DNA from: Archilochus colubris
Lineage: Eukaryota; Chordata; Aves; Apodiformes; Trochilidae
Reading direction: 5' to 3'
Assembly: GCA_023079485.1 (NCBI GenBank)
Contig: CM041083.1
Coordinates: forward strand, 177,710,480-177,774,479
DNA: 64,000 bases
Below are positions 13,682 to 25,279 of the stretch, piece after piece. Each line of letters opens with the position of its first letter. Position 1 is the first letter of the stretch. Below the pieces are notes generated by a model. The model was not told the DNA's origin, did no database searches, and was given only the letters and a program-made list of their open reading frames with translations. Made by a program: the position numbers and the translations under genes.

Positions 13682-13687
13682 TTTAAT
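13682..13687 (-). terminator. KL: Candidate KL polyadenylation signal (ATTAAA)
   Basis: TTTAAT on the + strand reads ATTAAA on the KL strand, about 1.6 kb past the KL stop. Canonical AATAAA hexamers on that strand occur further on at 12477-12482 and 11948-11953. Which is used cannot be decided from sequence; the distance is of the order of mammalian KL 3' UTRs. Confidence 0.25.
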
Positions 13688-15318
13688 TTACAGTAAAAAA
13701 TCACAGAATCATAGAGTATTCAGGTTGAAAGAAACCCTGGGAGGTCATTTAGTCATCTACTAGTCAACTAGTAGATAAACATCACATTTAACACAATATA
13801 ATCACCTTTAGTAAATAAATAATTCTTAATTAACACAGAACATAGAACACATTTCCTTTAAAACATTCTTTCCAGTGACTGACATTATTCACATAGCAAT
13901 AAAAAGACAATTACAGCTAAAGGCAATACCAGCCTAGAGTTAGAGAGTGGAGGAAAATCACCTCAGTGCTTTATCCCATGGACACCCCTAATGTGATTCA
14001 CAAGGCAGCCAAAATATCGTAGGGGTTTCTTCCATTCTCTCAATTCCTACTCATAAAAATTGCTACTAATATTTTGCTACTTTACCTAGTTGGGAGAAAA
14101 ATGAGAGGCCTGCAGACATTAAGTAATATTTTGGGACTAAATGCTGGCAGGGCCAGACCCAGTTGCTCAAAGGTGACCCCTCAGCCAACCTGGAAGAGGC
14201 TCAGACCAGCAGCTCCATTATCTCAGACCCTGGCAAAAGCAGCAATAAAGTGCAGATTATTAGATCAAAATGCTGAGATTTAAAGGCTCAACACAACACA
14301 AACACTCAACACAAATAGCATGCAGAGAGCATCTTAGTAAATTACCCACAAGTTTCCAGCAGGTAATCAGCTGGGCAGCAGTGGAGTGCCAGAGCTGTGT
14401 GCAACCTGCTGCAAGAAGTGCTGAAATGAGGTGTCCCAGCCCTGCTGTGTCTGTGGGCACAGGGTCAGGCACACAGTTTTCCTACAGCTGAAACATCAAA
14501 GAAATCCCAGTTCCTGCTCTCTGCTTTTTTCACTGAGAAAATCAAAGAGAAGCCCTTTCACCTTCCCCATCTCTCTCCATCAGATGGCAAGACCCCTGCT
14601 AGCCCTGACATACCCCTGCTGCTTTCCCCACTGAAAAAGACACAGTTCCTTTAGCTGAAATTCCCCAATGACACCTTGAAGTCAGACACAGCCATCCGCA
14701 GCCTGGGTAGTAGTTAACTGCTTTACTGAGAACTCCCACCAGCACACACTCCTGCTGCCCTGTTCTTCCCCTTGCATCTGCTTTTAGGAAAGGAAATATC
14801 CCTTTCCCTGTTGCTGCTTTGTGCAGTTCTTTATCTGCCCTGTCATGACCTCTGCTCCAGTCTTGTGATGGCTCTGATCATGCAGGATCAGCATTAAACC
14901 CTAGATGGAAAAGTAAACTATTTTGTTTCTCCCCAGTCTTCTCTTGGAGAATTTGACACTCAGACTTTTCCATCACCCCATGCCTTCAAAACATCCTTTT
15001 ACCTGTCCAACTCTGCGAGGCAAAACCAAGGAAGGGAAAGAATCTGCTCAAAAAAAAGGTCCCAGGAAAAGTTGTGAGCTAGCTCCAGCCCTAGGGATGC
15101 AGGACTGGTCATCAGCCAAATGATCAACTAAACAAGAGAAAACTCTATCTGGTAGCCATGTGCTACCGATCTCTTCTCAGTGTCAGTGCCTTGAAGTATA
15201 AGGCAATGTAAATGCCTTCCTAGTGCTGAAGCAATCACAATGTGGTATGTTCTCATTTCAAATTTCCCAAGGGAATGCAAGAGAAAGGGCAGTAAGTTAT
15301 GTATTCAAAGGAGCAGCT
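13688..15318 (-). other. KL: KL 3' untranslated region (probable)
   Basis: Sequence following the KL stop codon on the gene strand. No coding exon is recognised. The right part is unique sequence and the left end carries the CR1 fragment at 13698-13768. The 3' limit is uncertain. Confidence 0.45.
13698..13768 (-). mobile_element. CR1 LINE 3'-end fragment
   Basis: The + strand shows the reverse complement of a CR1 3' end: a CAGAATCATAGAGT-type tail followed by GGTTGAAAGAAACCCTGGGAGGTCAT, the degenerate form of the common GGTTGGAAGGGACCTCAGAGATCAT. Only about 70 bases remain. It lies within or just beyond the probable KL 3' UTR. Confidence 0.7.
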
Positions 15319-15656
15319 CTATTTATACCTTCTTTCCACCTTCTTGGAGTAGTAAGTAATGAAGACTAAAGTAACAATAAAAGCAACAAATACGAAGGAG
15401 ATAAAGGCTAACAGTGATTTTCTGGCTTGGAAGAAGTGACATTCAGGACACGAAGAAACATCTTCTGGGCACAGCAGCTCAGGAGTTTCAGGACCAGGAA
15501 AACCATTACTGTCAATTATTTCTCTGTAATGTTTCATAGAAGGCTTTGGTTCATACTGATTTGCAACATAACTGTAGAGACCATATTGAGGAGCAGTCTT
15601 GTCATTAAAGGAATAGACAAAATACCCTTGCAGGTTAACATTATCCAAGGTGTGAG
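15319..15656 (-). CDS. KL: KL exon 5: end of KL2 domain, transmembrane helix, cytoplasmic tail
   Basis: The exon starts after acceptor TTTTTCAG and its first two bases complete the split codon for Ala886. It encodes residues 886-997. [21 protein letters not shown] is the last beta/alpha unit of the second glycosidase domain; [19 protein letters not shown] is a family-wide end motif; two cysteines in a CPED...CPEC pattern form the juxtamembrane segment. Residues 967-987 (from [13 protein letters not shown]) are a clear transmembrane helix, followed by the short basic tail [12 protein letters not shown] and a stop at 15319-15321. In mammals ADAM proteases cut just outside the membrane to release soluble klotho; the stalk here has comparable length. 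Confidence 0.96.
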
Positions 15657-18600
15657 CTGAAAAAGAATACAAGAGGTTGAAGAAATTAATAAATTGTCAT
15701 TCAAGAGCAGTACCATATGTCAGTGCACAATGCAGGGGCAGGGAGATGCTAAACCTGCTCTTATCTTCCCCACAACAAGGTAAGATACATGAACATCTAT
15801 GAAGTGCTTCTCATAAAGCAAAAGAATCTGTCAGCCACTGCCAGCCAGTGTCATCCTGCAATTTATTTCCTTGTGCTTGGTAAACACAGCTGTGAGTGGA
15901 TAAGTGTGTTTAGTGATCAGCATGGAGCCTATCATGAAAAGCTGGCTCTCTTTTTTATCCATGAAAGTCGACAGGATTTTTGTTTTCCTGCACGTGGATT
16001 TCTGCAGCCTGTTTCTTGGGTTGCTCTTCCTCCCTTGCAGGACACCTCATGATGGGGACAGCCAAGGAAAGCAGGACAACAGGATGCACTTCCCAGTAGG
16101 TAAAGGTACAGTGACAGCAGGAAAAGGCACCCATGCTAAGGTCACACACTGTGATATCACCAGTGCAACTTCATGCAGATCACAGTCTGCTCTTGTTACT
16201 GAACCCACTTTCTGCTCTAAGATGATCTCTCAGCCTTCATTGAGAACATCTCCACAATATATGTTGCTTACTTAGCTGCTAGAAAATGTCCTGCAGCTGG
16301 AGCATTAACCTTAAACCATCAGTCCTGCTCGACCAAAGCAATCAATCCACAGTAGCAAACAGAAACTGTAACCCTTTATCTCACAAAATCACTATTTTTC
16401 ACAAATGAAAACAAGTTTCTCACAGATGAACACAGGACTGAAAGCTATCAATTGCTGTGTTTTCATATGCCTCTGGAAAGAATTCTTTCTGCAGCCACAT
16501 TCAAGACATTGAGCACCTCTAACCAGCTTTTCATGTACAAAATTAAATAATATTTACCTGCCCTTTTACAAAGCTGCAACCCAGGATAACTAATTTTTTT
16601 TTTTAAAACTGCGTGTGGATTTAATGGTGTTACATATATTGGTACTGCTTTTCTCTTTTTTTCAGTTGTCAAAGATATTTTTAAACAGTGGACAAAGCAT
16701 TTAAAAATGCAGCCCAACTCCAAAGTTCCACACTATATTTTGGAGTTATCTGCATATGCTTATTGGCTCCCCCGGAAAAAAAAAGAAAGGTGAGGAACAA
16801 CAGTACATGCACAGATGTTGTTCAGTCCCTGGAATCAGGGAGAGGAAGAAGGCACAATAAGAACTTTAAGATGAGAGCACATATATATCAAATACCCTCT
16901 TAATCCTCTCCAGCGTGACACTGGGATAAGGACATCAGATTTGCAATTCATCTCAGTTAGTGCAGGGAGTCTTGCAGAAAAAATGCAATTTTTGGAGAAA
17001 TCTGAATCAAACACAATGCCAAGGTTAAGAGCTTGCTCCCTGTGTAAGAACAAGATGGACAAAAACACAATACCAGTGGGAGAAGGGAAGAGAATTGAAA
17101 AGTTGGAGTTAGCAACAGACTAAACACTACGGAGGGCTCTATCATGCTGTAAGTGGGAGAGTGACCTTCAGGGCAAGTATTAGGGCTAGTTGGTGGGGAC
17201 ATATTTATCCATGACAAAGAAGGTGGAAAGACAGGAAAACATGGCCTACATGTGATGGCTAAGTTGAAAAAGATAGGAGCAATTTCCAGACTGGGTAGAA
17301 GAGACAAGAAGGAAGTGACTGGTATCAGAACAGAGCAAAGAACAAAGTTCATTAAAAACAGGGGGATGTCCAGGTGTTCTGGCTAATGGCAACTGTGAGA
17401 AAAGCCCATATCCCTTCAAGCTTTGAAAACAAAAGTGCCAAGAACTGCTATGGTAGAGCCGTAGGTAGGAGAGAAGCAATACAGGAAATGGAGACTGAAA
17501 CCATAAGCTGAAATGTAGCCAAGATTTGGTTTTTTTAACTGCAGATGCAGAAAACATGCAGGTGGAAATTACAGAGGAGGAAATCAAAGCCAATACATAA
17601 CAGAGTGGAAAGGATGACCTAGCAAATTATGGAACTGCCAGCCATCCTTGACTACCTAGCAAAAGGGCAGAATAGGTTATGTAAGGGTTGATAAAGAAGA
17701 ATTACAGGAGAGATATCTGACTAATGCAAACTACCTTTGCTTTATGACAAATCAGTCTTGTCAAACTAACTTGCCATGCTTTTTATGAGATCAATAAGAG
17801 TAATGATGTTTGATCTAATAAACTTAGAACTTCACGAGGCAATTGACTTGGTATTATATGGCATTTGGATCAAGAAAATAGGAAGTTACAAGGTCAAGGG
17901 GAGCCCATGATAAAAAGATTTCAAGTGGTCTGAAATAGGACTAGAAAATCTAGATATGCAACTGCAGGTGAGTAAATGTCACAGTAGGCATATTTCTACC
18001 ATGGTCCTGGAGACTGGCTTTTAGGATTAAGATATTTAATAGTCTTAAATATATATTTTTTTAAATTAAAACTATTTTTCACAAAGTTTGAAAGTAACAC
18101 AAGGATTAAGGATATAATTTATCAAGTGTAGGTAGCTCTGCACAGTCAAGTGACTGACATTTGAACATGACCAAATATGAGGATGTCAAAAAAACAAGCA
18201 GAGCACACTTTGGTAGAGGAAGTTCTGCCTGGGAGGCAGGAATCATAAACTGAGTTTGAAATCTGCTGCTGTGGCTAAAAGGGCTGATGGGCTGCTTAGA
18301 TGTATAAAATAGGAGCAAAAGGTCAGGAGGTTACATTATACCTGCCTGAGAAGCAGCTGTGGCTGTAGCAGAAATAGTGTGTAGAGGTCTGGGCTGACCC
18401 TCTCAAGGATGCCAGCAAATAGGAAAAAGCTTAATAATTGAAAGGTTCTAAATGAACCTTTTAGTTCATTTTTATAGTAAGGGACACAAAGAGCTTTGTC
18501 TGTGCTATTTATCAAAGAGATAAATGAGAGAGAGCTTGCTTTCTGTCTGTGAATACCTACGCAGGTAACATACATGGAAATACAACAAAATGGCTCAAAG

Positions 18601-19299
18601 CTGAAGCTAAATAAATTAGTATGATAAGTAAGATTTCTATATCTCTGTATACACACATATATAAAAGCAATAAATACTTAGCCACTGCAACAGCTTACAG
18701 TGAGATGTAGCTTATTCATTAGTAAAAACTCTCATTTGTCTCTTTTCCTCCTCTTAAAAAAGTGTGTTGTATATGCTACAGGATGACTCAAAATGCCTCC
18801 TTTTTGCCTTATAAGTTATGAATCTTTGAGACAGAGAAAAAGGCTGGTTTGGGTTTCGAGTAGCAGGAAGGAGTCCAGGAAACAGCATAGTGAGGTAGAT
18901 AGCTGAATTATTATGAAGATCACTGTTGGATAAGATACAGAGACAGCTGAGGAACAGAACTCAAACCCAGCCCTGAGGCAGCAAAACAACAGTAGAAGTC
19001 AAGAAGAAAATTTTACTAAATATATGTAGAGCTATTGTCAGAACATCTACACTAATTTCTTGAATCCACAAAGTTCTTCTGCTGTCTTATGCAGAATATG
19101 TGCAAGGACAGTCTTCCTGATGTTTAGCAACACCAATCAATCATCAGTCAAAGGTAAAAGCACCTCTTATGCTGTAATAACATCTCATTTATGGAGTATT
19201 CTGCACAGAATTTGTTTTTTTACAAGGTAAATATGCTCTGTCACACAGTCTATTCTAATACCGGGATCTGTGACATACAAACCATCTACAGTTCCTTAC
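15657..19299 (-). other. KL: KL intron 4
   Basis: A 3.6-kb phase-1 intron with donor G|GTAAGG at 19299 and acceptor TTTTTCAG ending at 15657. It contains a degraded CR1/L3-like LINE body on the + strand (about 17560-18440). The rest is unassigned, AT-rich sequence. Confidence 0.9.
17560..18440 (+). mobile_element. Degraded CR1/L3-like LINE, reverse-transcriptase region
   Basis: Reading the + strand, fragments recall the old CR1-type LINE reverse-transcriptase body seen in reptiles and birds, in the right order: a CAGTCTTGTCAAACTAACTT-type block near 17753, GAGGCAATTGACTTGGTATT near 17837, and later GTGGCTAAAAGGGCTGATGG with CTTAGATGTATAAAATAGG near 18272-18312. All frames are broken. Boundaries and family are approximate because identification rests on remembered consensus rather than alignment. 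Confidence 0.55.
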
Positions 19300-20416
19300 C
19301 TTTTAAAGCTTCATTGATGTAATTCTGTATGTAATACACCCTGAGCTTATCGTGCACCATATTCTGGTCATCATCAATTCCATTAGCCATAACAAAAATT
19401 GGGACATTGCCATACTTTGTTTTAACCCACTTGAGCAGCTTACGCAGTCCCCAGGGCACTACTGGGGCTCTGTTGGGGGAGTGCAGCCATGTGATATCAT
19501 TGAGCATTTGAACTTCAAGATAGTGGTCATATTTTAGTGCATCTTCTTTCTCCCAGCCCACAAGGGTGGTAGTGTAGTGACTTAGAGCAAAAAAATCAAA
19601 TGAGCCCTGGATTAACTTCTTTTCATCTTCTGAGAAATAAGGCAAGTGGAAATTATACAGGTCAACACTGTTCCTTCGGTGAAGCCACGCTCTCATCACC
19701 TGTGGGTAGTCACCATTCCCAAAGATGGGTTCTGCAAGCCAGCCAATGTCAAACTCTAAAATTCTGTCAGCAACTTCTTGGTCGTTCCTGGAAAAGGGAC
19801 AAGCTGGTTCTACCCAGTCAGCTTGCAGAGCTATTGATATTTTACCCTTTTGAGTTCTCCTGAATTCTTTGTCATAAAGATGCCACGTTCTCGCATGGGC
19901 TTTCAACAGGTTGTGCCCTGCACTGTATGTCAGGTTTTTCACAGGAGGTTCATTCATTGTAATCCAAAATTTGATGTGGTCTCCAAGACTCGCAAAGCAG
20001 AATCTGGCATACTCAACAAAAGCCTGAATGGTTTCTGGGTTTTCCCAAGCTCCATACTTGGCAAGAGAAACAGGAAGCTCTTGATTCTCAGCTATAGGTT
20101 GCCATAAAGCAACAACAGGAGTTATGTTAACTCTGAGAAGTTCGCTAGCAAAACACTGATAATAATGTACAAGTGTGTGGTTGATGAGAGAAAGGTTACC
20201 TAAAGGAAGGATTAAAGACCATTTCAGTGAAAAATGGAAGTGTGTGACATGCATTTCCTGCAGAAGAGAGATCTGGAGCCTGATAGCAGCAAAGTCAACA
20301 CAGTGACGCTTGCGTTTCGAAGTGAAAACTCCATCCAGTTTAATCAGTTTCTTTGTCTGGTGAACATCCCACACATAAACACTGGAGTCAAGAAACTGGG
20401 CGGGGGTCGTGTCTAC
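19300..20416 (-). CDS. KL: KL exon 4: most of the second glycosidase-like domain (KL2)
   Basis: The 1,117-base exon encodes residues 514-885 plus one base of codon 886. It opens [20 protein letters not shown], part of the long KL2 loop that in the human structure is the receptor-binding arm gripping FGFR1c. Next come [20 protein letters not shown] and WITMNEP, keeping the acid/base Glu669. At the nucleophile site the sequence is FVMANGIDD, with Ala857 in place of Glu, so KL2 should be catalytically dead as in mammals. Human zinc ligands Cys739 and Asp745 are kept (Cys719, Asp725), but human Asp815 aligns with Gly800. Five residues (SVDLY, 763-767) are extra relative to mammals. The acceptor is TGTGTAG|GTAGAC and the donor AAAG|GTAAGG. 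Confidence 0.96.
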
Positions 20417-22975
20417 CTACACAGAATAAGAAACAAACCAGATTCAGGCTGTTTGTTCTAAGTAGGTGGGAGCATCATAACCACCAGGCACAATGTAGTG
20501 ACAGAATATCCTAAGTCAAAACATTGCGTTTAGCACCTCTCTCACACCTCTGACATGATAACATCACCTGCTCATATGAATGTATTCATAATCTGTTAAC
20601 ATGAAACCCCAGAAAAGTGCCAAATCTTTACACAATTTTCATCCTGCTTTCCATACAAGCTTATGCTAATGGTCACCATGTTTGTAGCTTCTCTTGATTC
20701 CCCAGTCAGTATGGGAAACAAGGGACTGCTCAGGTATGAGCCTGCAAGAGATCTACAGAGAAGCAGATCTTCAGAAAAGACTACAGTAATTTTTAAAACG
20801 TTTTCCTTTCAAGATTAAGAAGCTACACAGAGGAGCTACAGAGAGACAGTCTGTTCTAAATTACCCAGTGACTTCTGTTTCAAGACTACTCCTGAACACA
20901 GTAAAAGAAATAATGAATGCAACACCACTTCTGTGTTCAGTTCTTTCCTCAACTTCCTGAACTTCTCTGTTGAAAGATGAGTAATGCTTAGCACTTGATT
21001 TTTAGCACGGATTCAGTTAAAAAGCAAATTTTTTCCTTCTTGCTAAAGACATCTTCTTTCTTATTTAACTCATACTGAACTCATTTCCAAGTTATTTCAG
21101 CAGGCTGTTGATGTCTGAATCAATTTGGGGGGTATGGGTGTCTCTGAATATGTCACTCCACCACCAAATGCATTTATTTCCCTTAAGTGTTTAGGGTTTC
21201 TTAGATCAGAATTGCCTATATGACATACTGGGCACAGCAGAAGATCAGCTTCTCAGAGACCCATAGAATTATACTTTAATTTTTTAATGAATACCAGAAA
21301 CACAACAAGGACTAGAAAACAGAAAACTTAATTACTTAAGAGAATGCACAGTGTATTCACACTCATTCATACTTTAGAAAGATCCAAACTAAAAGAAACT
21401 GGTCCCACAAGTATTTATTTGTCCTTTTGTCCTTTTTTAACTTTTTTTTCTTTTTTCCTTTTTGGAAAGGTTTCCCCTGAGTTCAGATTTCCTTGTCCTG
21501 CCCTCTGTTTGAAAAGCAGGTGTCAGCCTACAACCAGTGTTCAACTTGTAGCTGAGGCTCTGCAGACTGTATAGAGGAGCTGGTGAAAATCAGTTGCTGT
21601 TTTCTCCGGAGAGGTCAGTACTGTGCTTGTAGAAGCAAGCAATAAAAAACCAACATGTCTGAGGGAAATTGCTTTCCTGGAGAATTGTCCCTTGTAGATT
21701 ACTAAAGCATGCATTGCCACTAATACTGTGGGAATGTTGTCAAAAGAGTTTTTCCACTGTGATGCATCTGCAAATCCCACTGCCCAAGCCTTACAGCAAA
21801 AAATGTTTGGATGCCTTCTGAAAAGAAAATACTAAGTTTTGATGGTTTTGAGGGTGGAAGGGATTTTTTAACTGTCTTAGGCTGACTGACCTGCAACTTC
21901 ACATTTATTGATCCCAAAGGCCATACCATTTCCAATCCCTAATCCATGTAGGAGCTAGGAGGATAATGACTGTTAAATATTTTGGAAATGAGTGTATCAG
22001 GTAAGGCAGCTGCAGCATTTTTCAAGAGATGTAAGTCAGATCTTACTTTTAGAGAGACAAAAAAACAATGAAAGCCCCTATGTTCTAGCCTTAAGAAGAC
22101 TCTGTCTTTGTGGAAAATCTGAACTGAAAATTCTGTTCTTGGATCCAGCCTCAGTGTTGAATTTAACTGCAACTCAACCCTTTACTGTGGTTAGGGAAGC
22201 CCTGCAAGCCAAAACAGCACCTGAGAATTACAGGAACTGTTACAGAGACCATAACTAAACTACAGTTTTTACACATGCTATAAAGACTTAAAACATGAAA
22301 GGTTCTCCCAAAGTATCAGATTCAGTTGGAATAAGGAGCTTTATAGCAATAAAGCTATAAATTGGATCCATAATCTAGCTAAGTGCTAACCAGGGGGACT
22401 GAGGGCCTCTGTCAGACACAGTAATACATAAAATGACAAAGAAGGAATAGGGGACTTTCATCTATATCTAATATTGTTTACTTTTTAAAAAAAAATATAT
22501 ATGCATAAGAAGTAGAAACATGTTTTCTGAAACATGCATTATCACAGCAGACTGATATATTACCATTAAAATTATGGATATGAAAAAGCAGCAATATTTA
22601 CCATTTCATAAACCAGATTTGGAAATATACTTCAGCAGATCTAATCAACTTCCATTTGAAAAGGACTGACTTCCAGCAGCTGGTCACCTCATACACCCAG
22701 GGGAGATGAACATCAGACCCCTTCCAGTTTCTGTATGTTTTTCTAAAATGTTATTTATAGAGTTTCAAGCTGACTGAATCTGCTTGGTGACACACAGAAA
22801 GTCTAGTGAAGGCCAAAGGACACAGTGTTTGGTACAAAAGCCTGGTAACCCATCTCCTTGCAACACTGGGGTAATCAGTACCAGCAAAGACTGTGAATAT
22901 GTACAGCATATTCATCAATACACATTGGTTCATGGCCCTGGCTGGACAACCTGTTGGCTTTATCATCAGACTCAC
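20417..22975 (-). other. KL: KL intron 3
   Basis: A 2.6-kb phase-0 intron, donor CTG|GTGAGT at 22975, acceptor ending TGTGTAG at 20417. The exon 3 frame stays open for 74 codons into the intron (22975-22751). The rest shows nothing recognisable beyond short A/T runs. Confidence 0.9.
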
Positions 22976-23244
22976 CAGAATGTAGTTGTCAACAATCCCC
23001 CAAGCAAAGCCACAGGGAAAAATCCCTTCTATTGGCTGGTTTTCAGGCAAAGGTGGGAAGCCATTCTTTTCTATCAGCTTTTGGTAGAACAAGACAGAAG
23101 ATTTGGGCATCAGCTTCTTGTCATGGCTTTGGAAATCAACATAAAACAACCCACGGCGAATGCTGTATCCCCTGTGCCATTCAAAGCCATCCAGGAGGGA
23201 CCAGACTGTGTAGCCAAACACATTAACTCCATCATACCTGATAG
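22976..23244 (-). CDS. KL: KL exon 3: end of KL1, linker, start of KL2
   Basis: The exon encodes residues 424-513. The first two bases complete Ala424. [20 protein letters not shown] and [14 protein letters not shown] are the last barrel strands of the first glycosidase-like domain; [20 protein letters not shown] closes KL1, and [20 protein letters not shown] opens KL2. The mammalian linker region hosts the second shedding cut. Acceptor CTTTCCTCAG|CTATC and donor CTG|GTGAGT match consensus. In mammals an alternative donor at the end of this exon gives a secreted KL1-only form; here the frame also reads through into the intron. Confidence 0.95.
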
Positions 23245-25279
23245 CTGAGGAAAGAACAAAACCAAACTTATTACAGTGTTCATTTTCCCTTTGTATATAA
23301 CACCATATCAGGAGTGTTTGCAATGCTCCTGTGGAAGAACCATGCAATAGGCCAGATAAGCATCTCAGGGTCTGCCTCAAAGCCTTTGCAGGGACAATAT
23401 TCAACAGCATTCAGGGTGCACTGGGCAAGGCAGCAGAGGTATCTGGCTTGGCTTTAAACGAGGCAGATTTAGAAAGAGTAGCAATGCAGCAGTGATTTGA
23501 GGAGTGCTGTTAATTAGGCAAACCCAGCCTCAGAGCTTGGACCATTTTCAGGAGCTGAGCTGGGAACTGCACTCACTGCACTCTGCTAAGCACACCCTGC
23601 AGCTCACTCTGGGTCAGGCTCAGTGCAGTTAATACAGCACTACCCTGCATGCAAATAAAAGTTACACTCGTTTTGATCCTTTCTCTCCACTACAAATACA
23701 GATAGGAAAAACCCTACGCTGCTAAATTTTTATTACCAAGGATTTTAAGTAGAAGTGATAATGCAAGAACACCATCTTTATTTGATAATTCTGCCTCCTT
23801 AGATCTTTTAAGGCATATCGGTTTCCATCTTAAACATTTAAGGCTTTCTAAAAATATGTATACATTCCAGGTTAACTGTTAAGACTTCTAAGAATCACCA
23901 CACACTTTGTAGGTTAAGATCAGGGTCTACTGGCATCTGTTAGTATTGCCAGCTTTACAGTTTTATTTTGAGATCCAAGTGATACTCACTTTCAATTGTA
24001 TGGAGATTCAGTAAAATGTTCCTGGGCAAAGCTCAGCTTCAGAAAAGCACAAAGGAGTGTGCTTATGCTAATTACATAATTAGACCCACCCTAGTTCTGC
24101 AAGACATTTAAGCACATTCCTAAATGCTCTTTTGAATCTGAGTTTGGCTCCATAGCCAGCAGTTTATCTTTATTATTCTTTATCTTCTGTCAACCCAAAC
24201 TGCCTACTGACAGAACATAATATTTTTCAGCCTAGTAGCACTGAAAGCATTACTTCAGGCAACCAAAATCTCAAGATCCGTTTTTCCCAGTTTTATTAAT
24301 GTACCTCATTACAATTAGTTATGAAGGACCACATGGACTCTTGATTGTAGCTCTCTGAATCAATTAAATGAATGGCAGATAAATAAGCAATAAATTTGGC
24401 CCTGTTTCTATCAGAGGTCATGAGAAAATATCTAAGGAAATGGAGCAGTTTTCCTCTTAAAGGCATTATACTTTTGTGTTTGGCAAATTCCAGTATTTTT
24501 CTAACTTTTGCATTCATCCATGATGACACCTGCCATGCCAGCAGTAAAATCCAATGCAGGTCCATTTTATGAAATGATGTCTCTGAGAATTTCTCTTTGA
24601 ACAGCATCTTGTCCCTTTTGTAAGTAATCAATCAGCACTCCTACACTTCCTCAGCACTTCATTAAATTTATCCTCAAATCTTTCTTTAAAAAAAATGCAT
24701 TCACTTTTAAGTGTCACCTGTGCAAGAAATGACTTGAAAATTATTGAAAATTCCTAAAAGGTTTGCAAGTCTCAAATACAGTATCCTGCAGGAATTGCAT
24801 GTTACTGAAAAAACAAAATAAAAATAGTTGGGGTTTGTTTGGTTTGGCCGGGGGTTTTTTGTTTCTTTTTTACTTTTTACTTTTTTCTTTATCTGTCTCC
24901 CCCCTATTTTATGTCTGTTGGTCTCTAAGCCAGGCTGACTGAAACCTAAACTGTCCTTGCTTCTGCAACCAAATGGCCCTCTCCACGCTACCTACTGGAA
25001 ATAACTGGGCAGTCCCCCAGCTGCATGCCTAGAAGTGTGCTATTGTGCAGGGCAGAACCCAGCCAGAACTGGGTTAAAAATTAACAGCACTTCAGTTCAC
25101 TCTTTGTTTAGCTCACTGGTATAGAATAGTCCAAGGAAAGCTGGAAGACCTCTAATACAAATCCATAAATGCTCCGCTCGGATGCTTTCCAACAGGGAGT
25201 GAAGGTGAGAGATGTGTGAAGCCCACAGAACCTGAATCCATGTGGAAGGTGCCCAAGAATCTGTTTTTCCTCTGGACAT

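Noticed and set aside
19286..19310. C-terminal KGKEL read-through after exon 4 as an ER-retention-like tail
   Set aside because: It arises from intronic bases beyond a perfect AAAG|GTAAGG donor and is not a KDEL-type signal.
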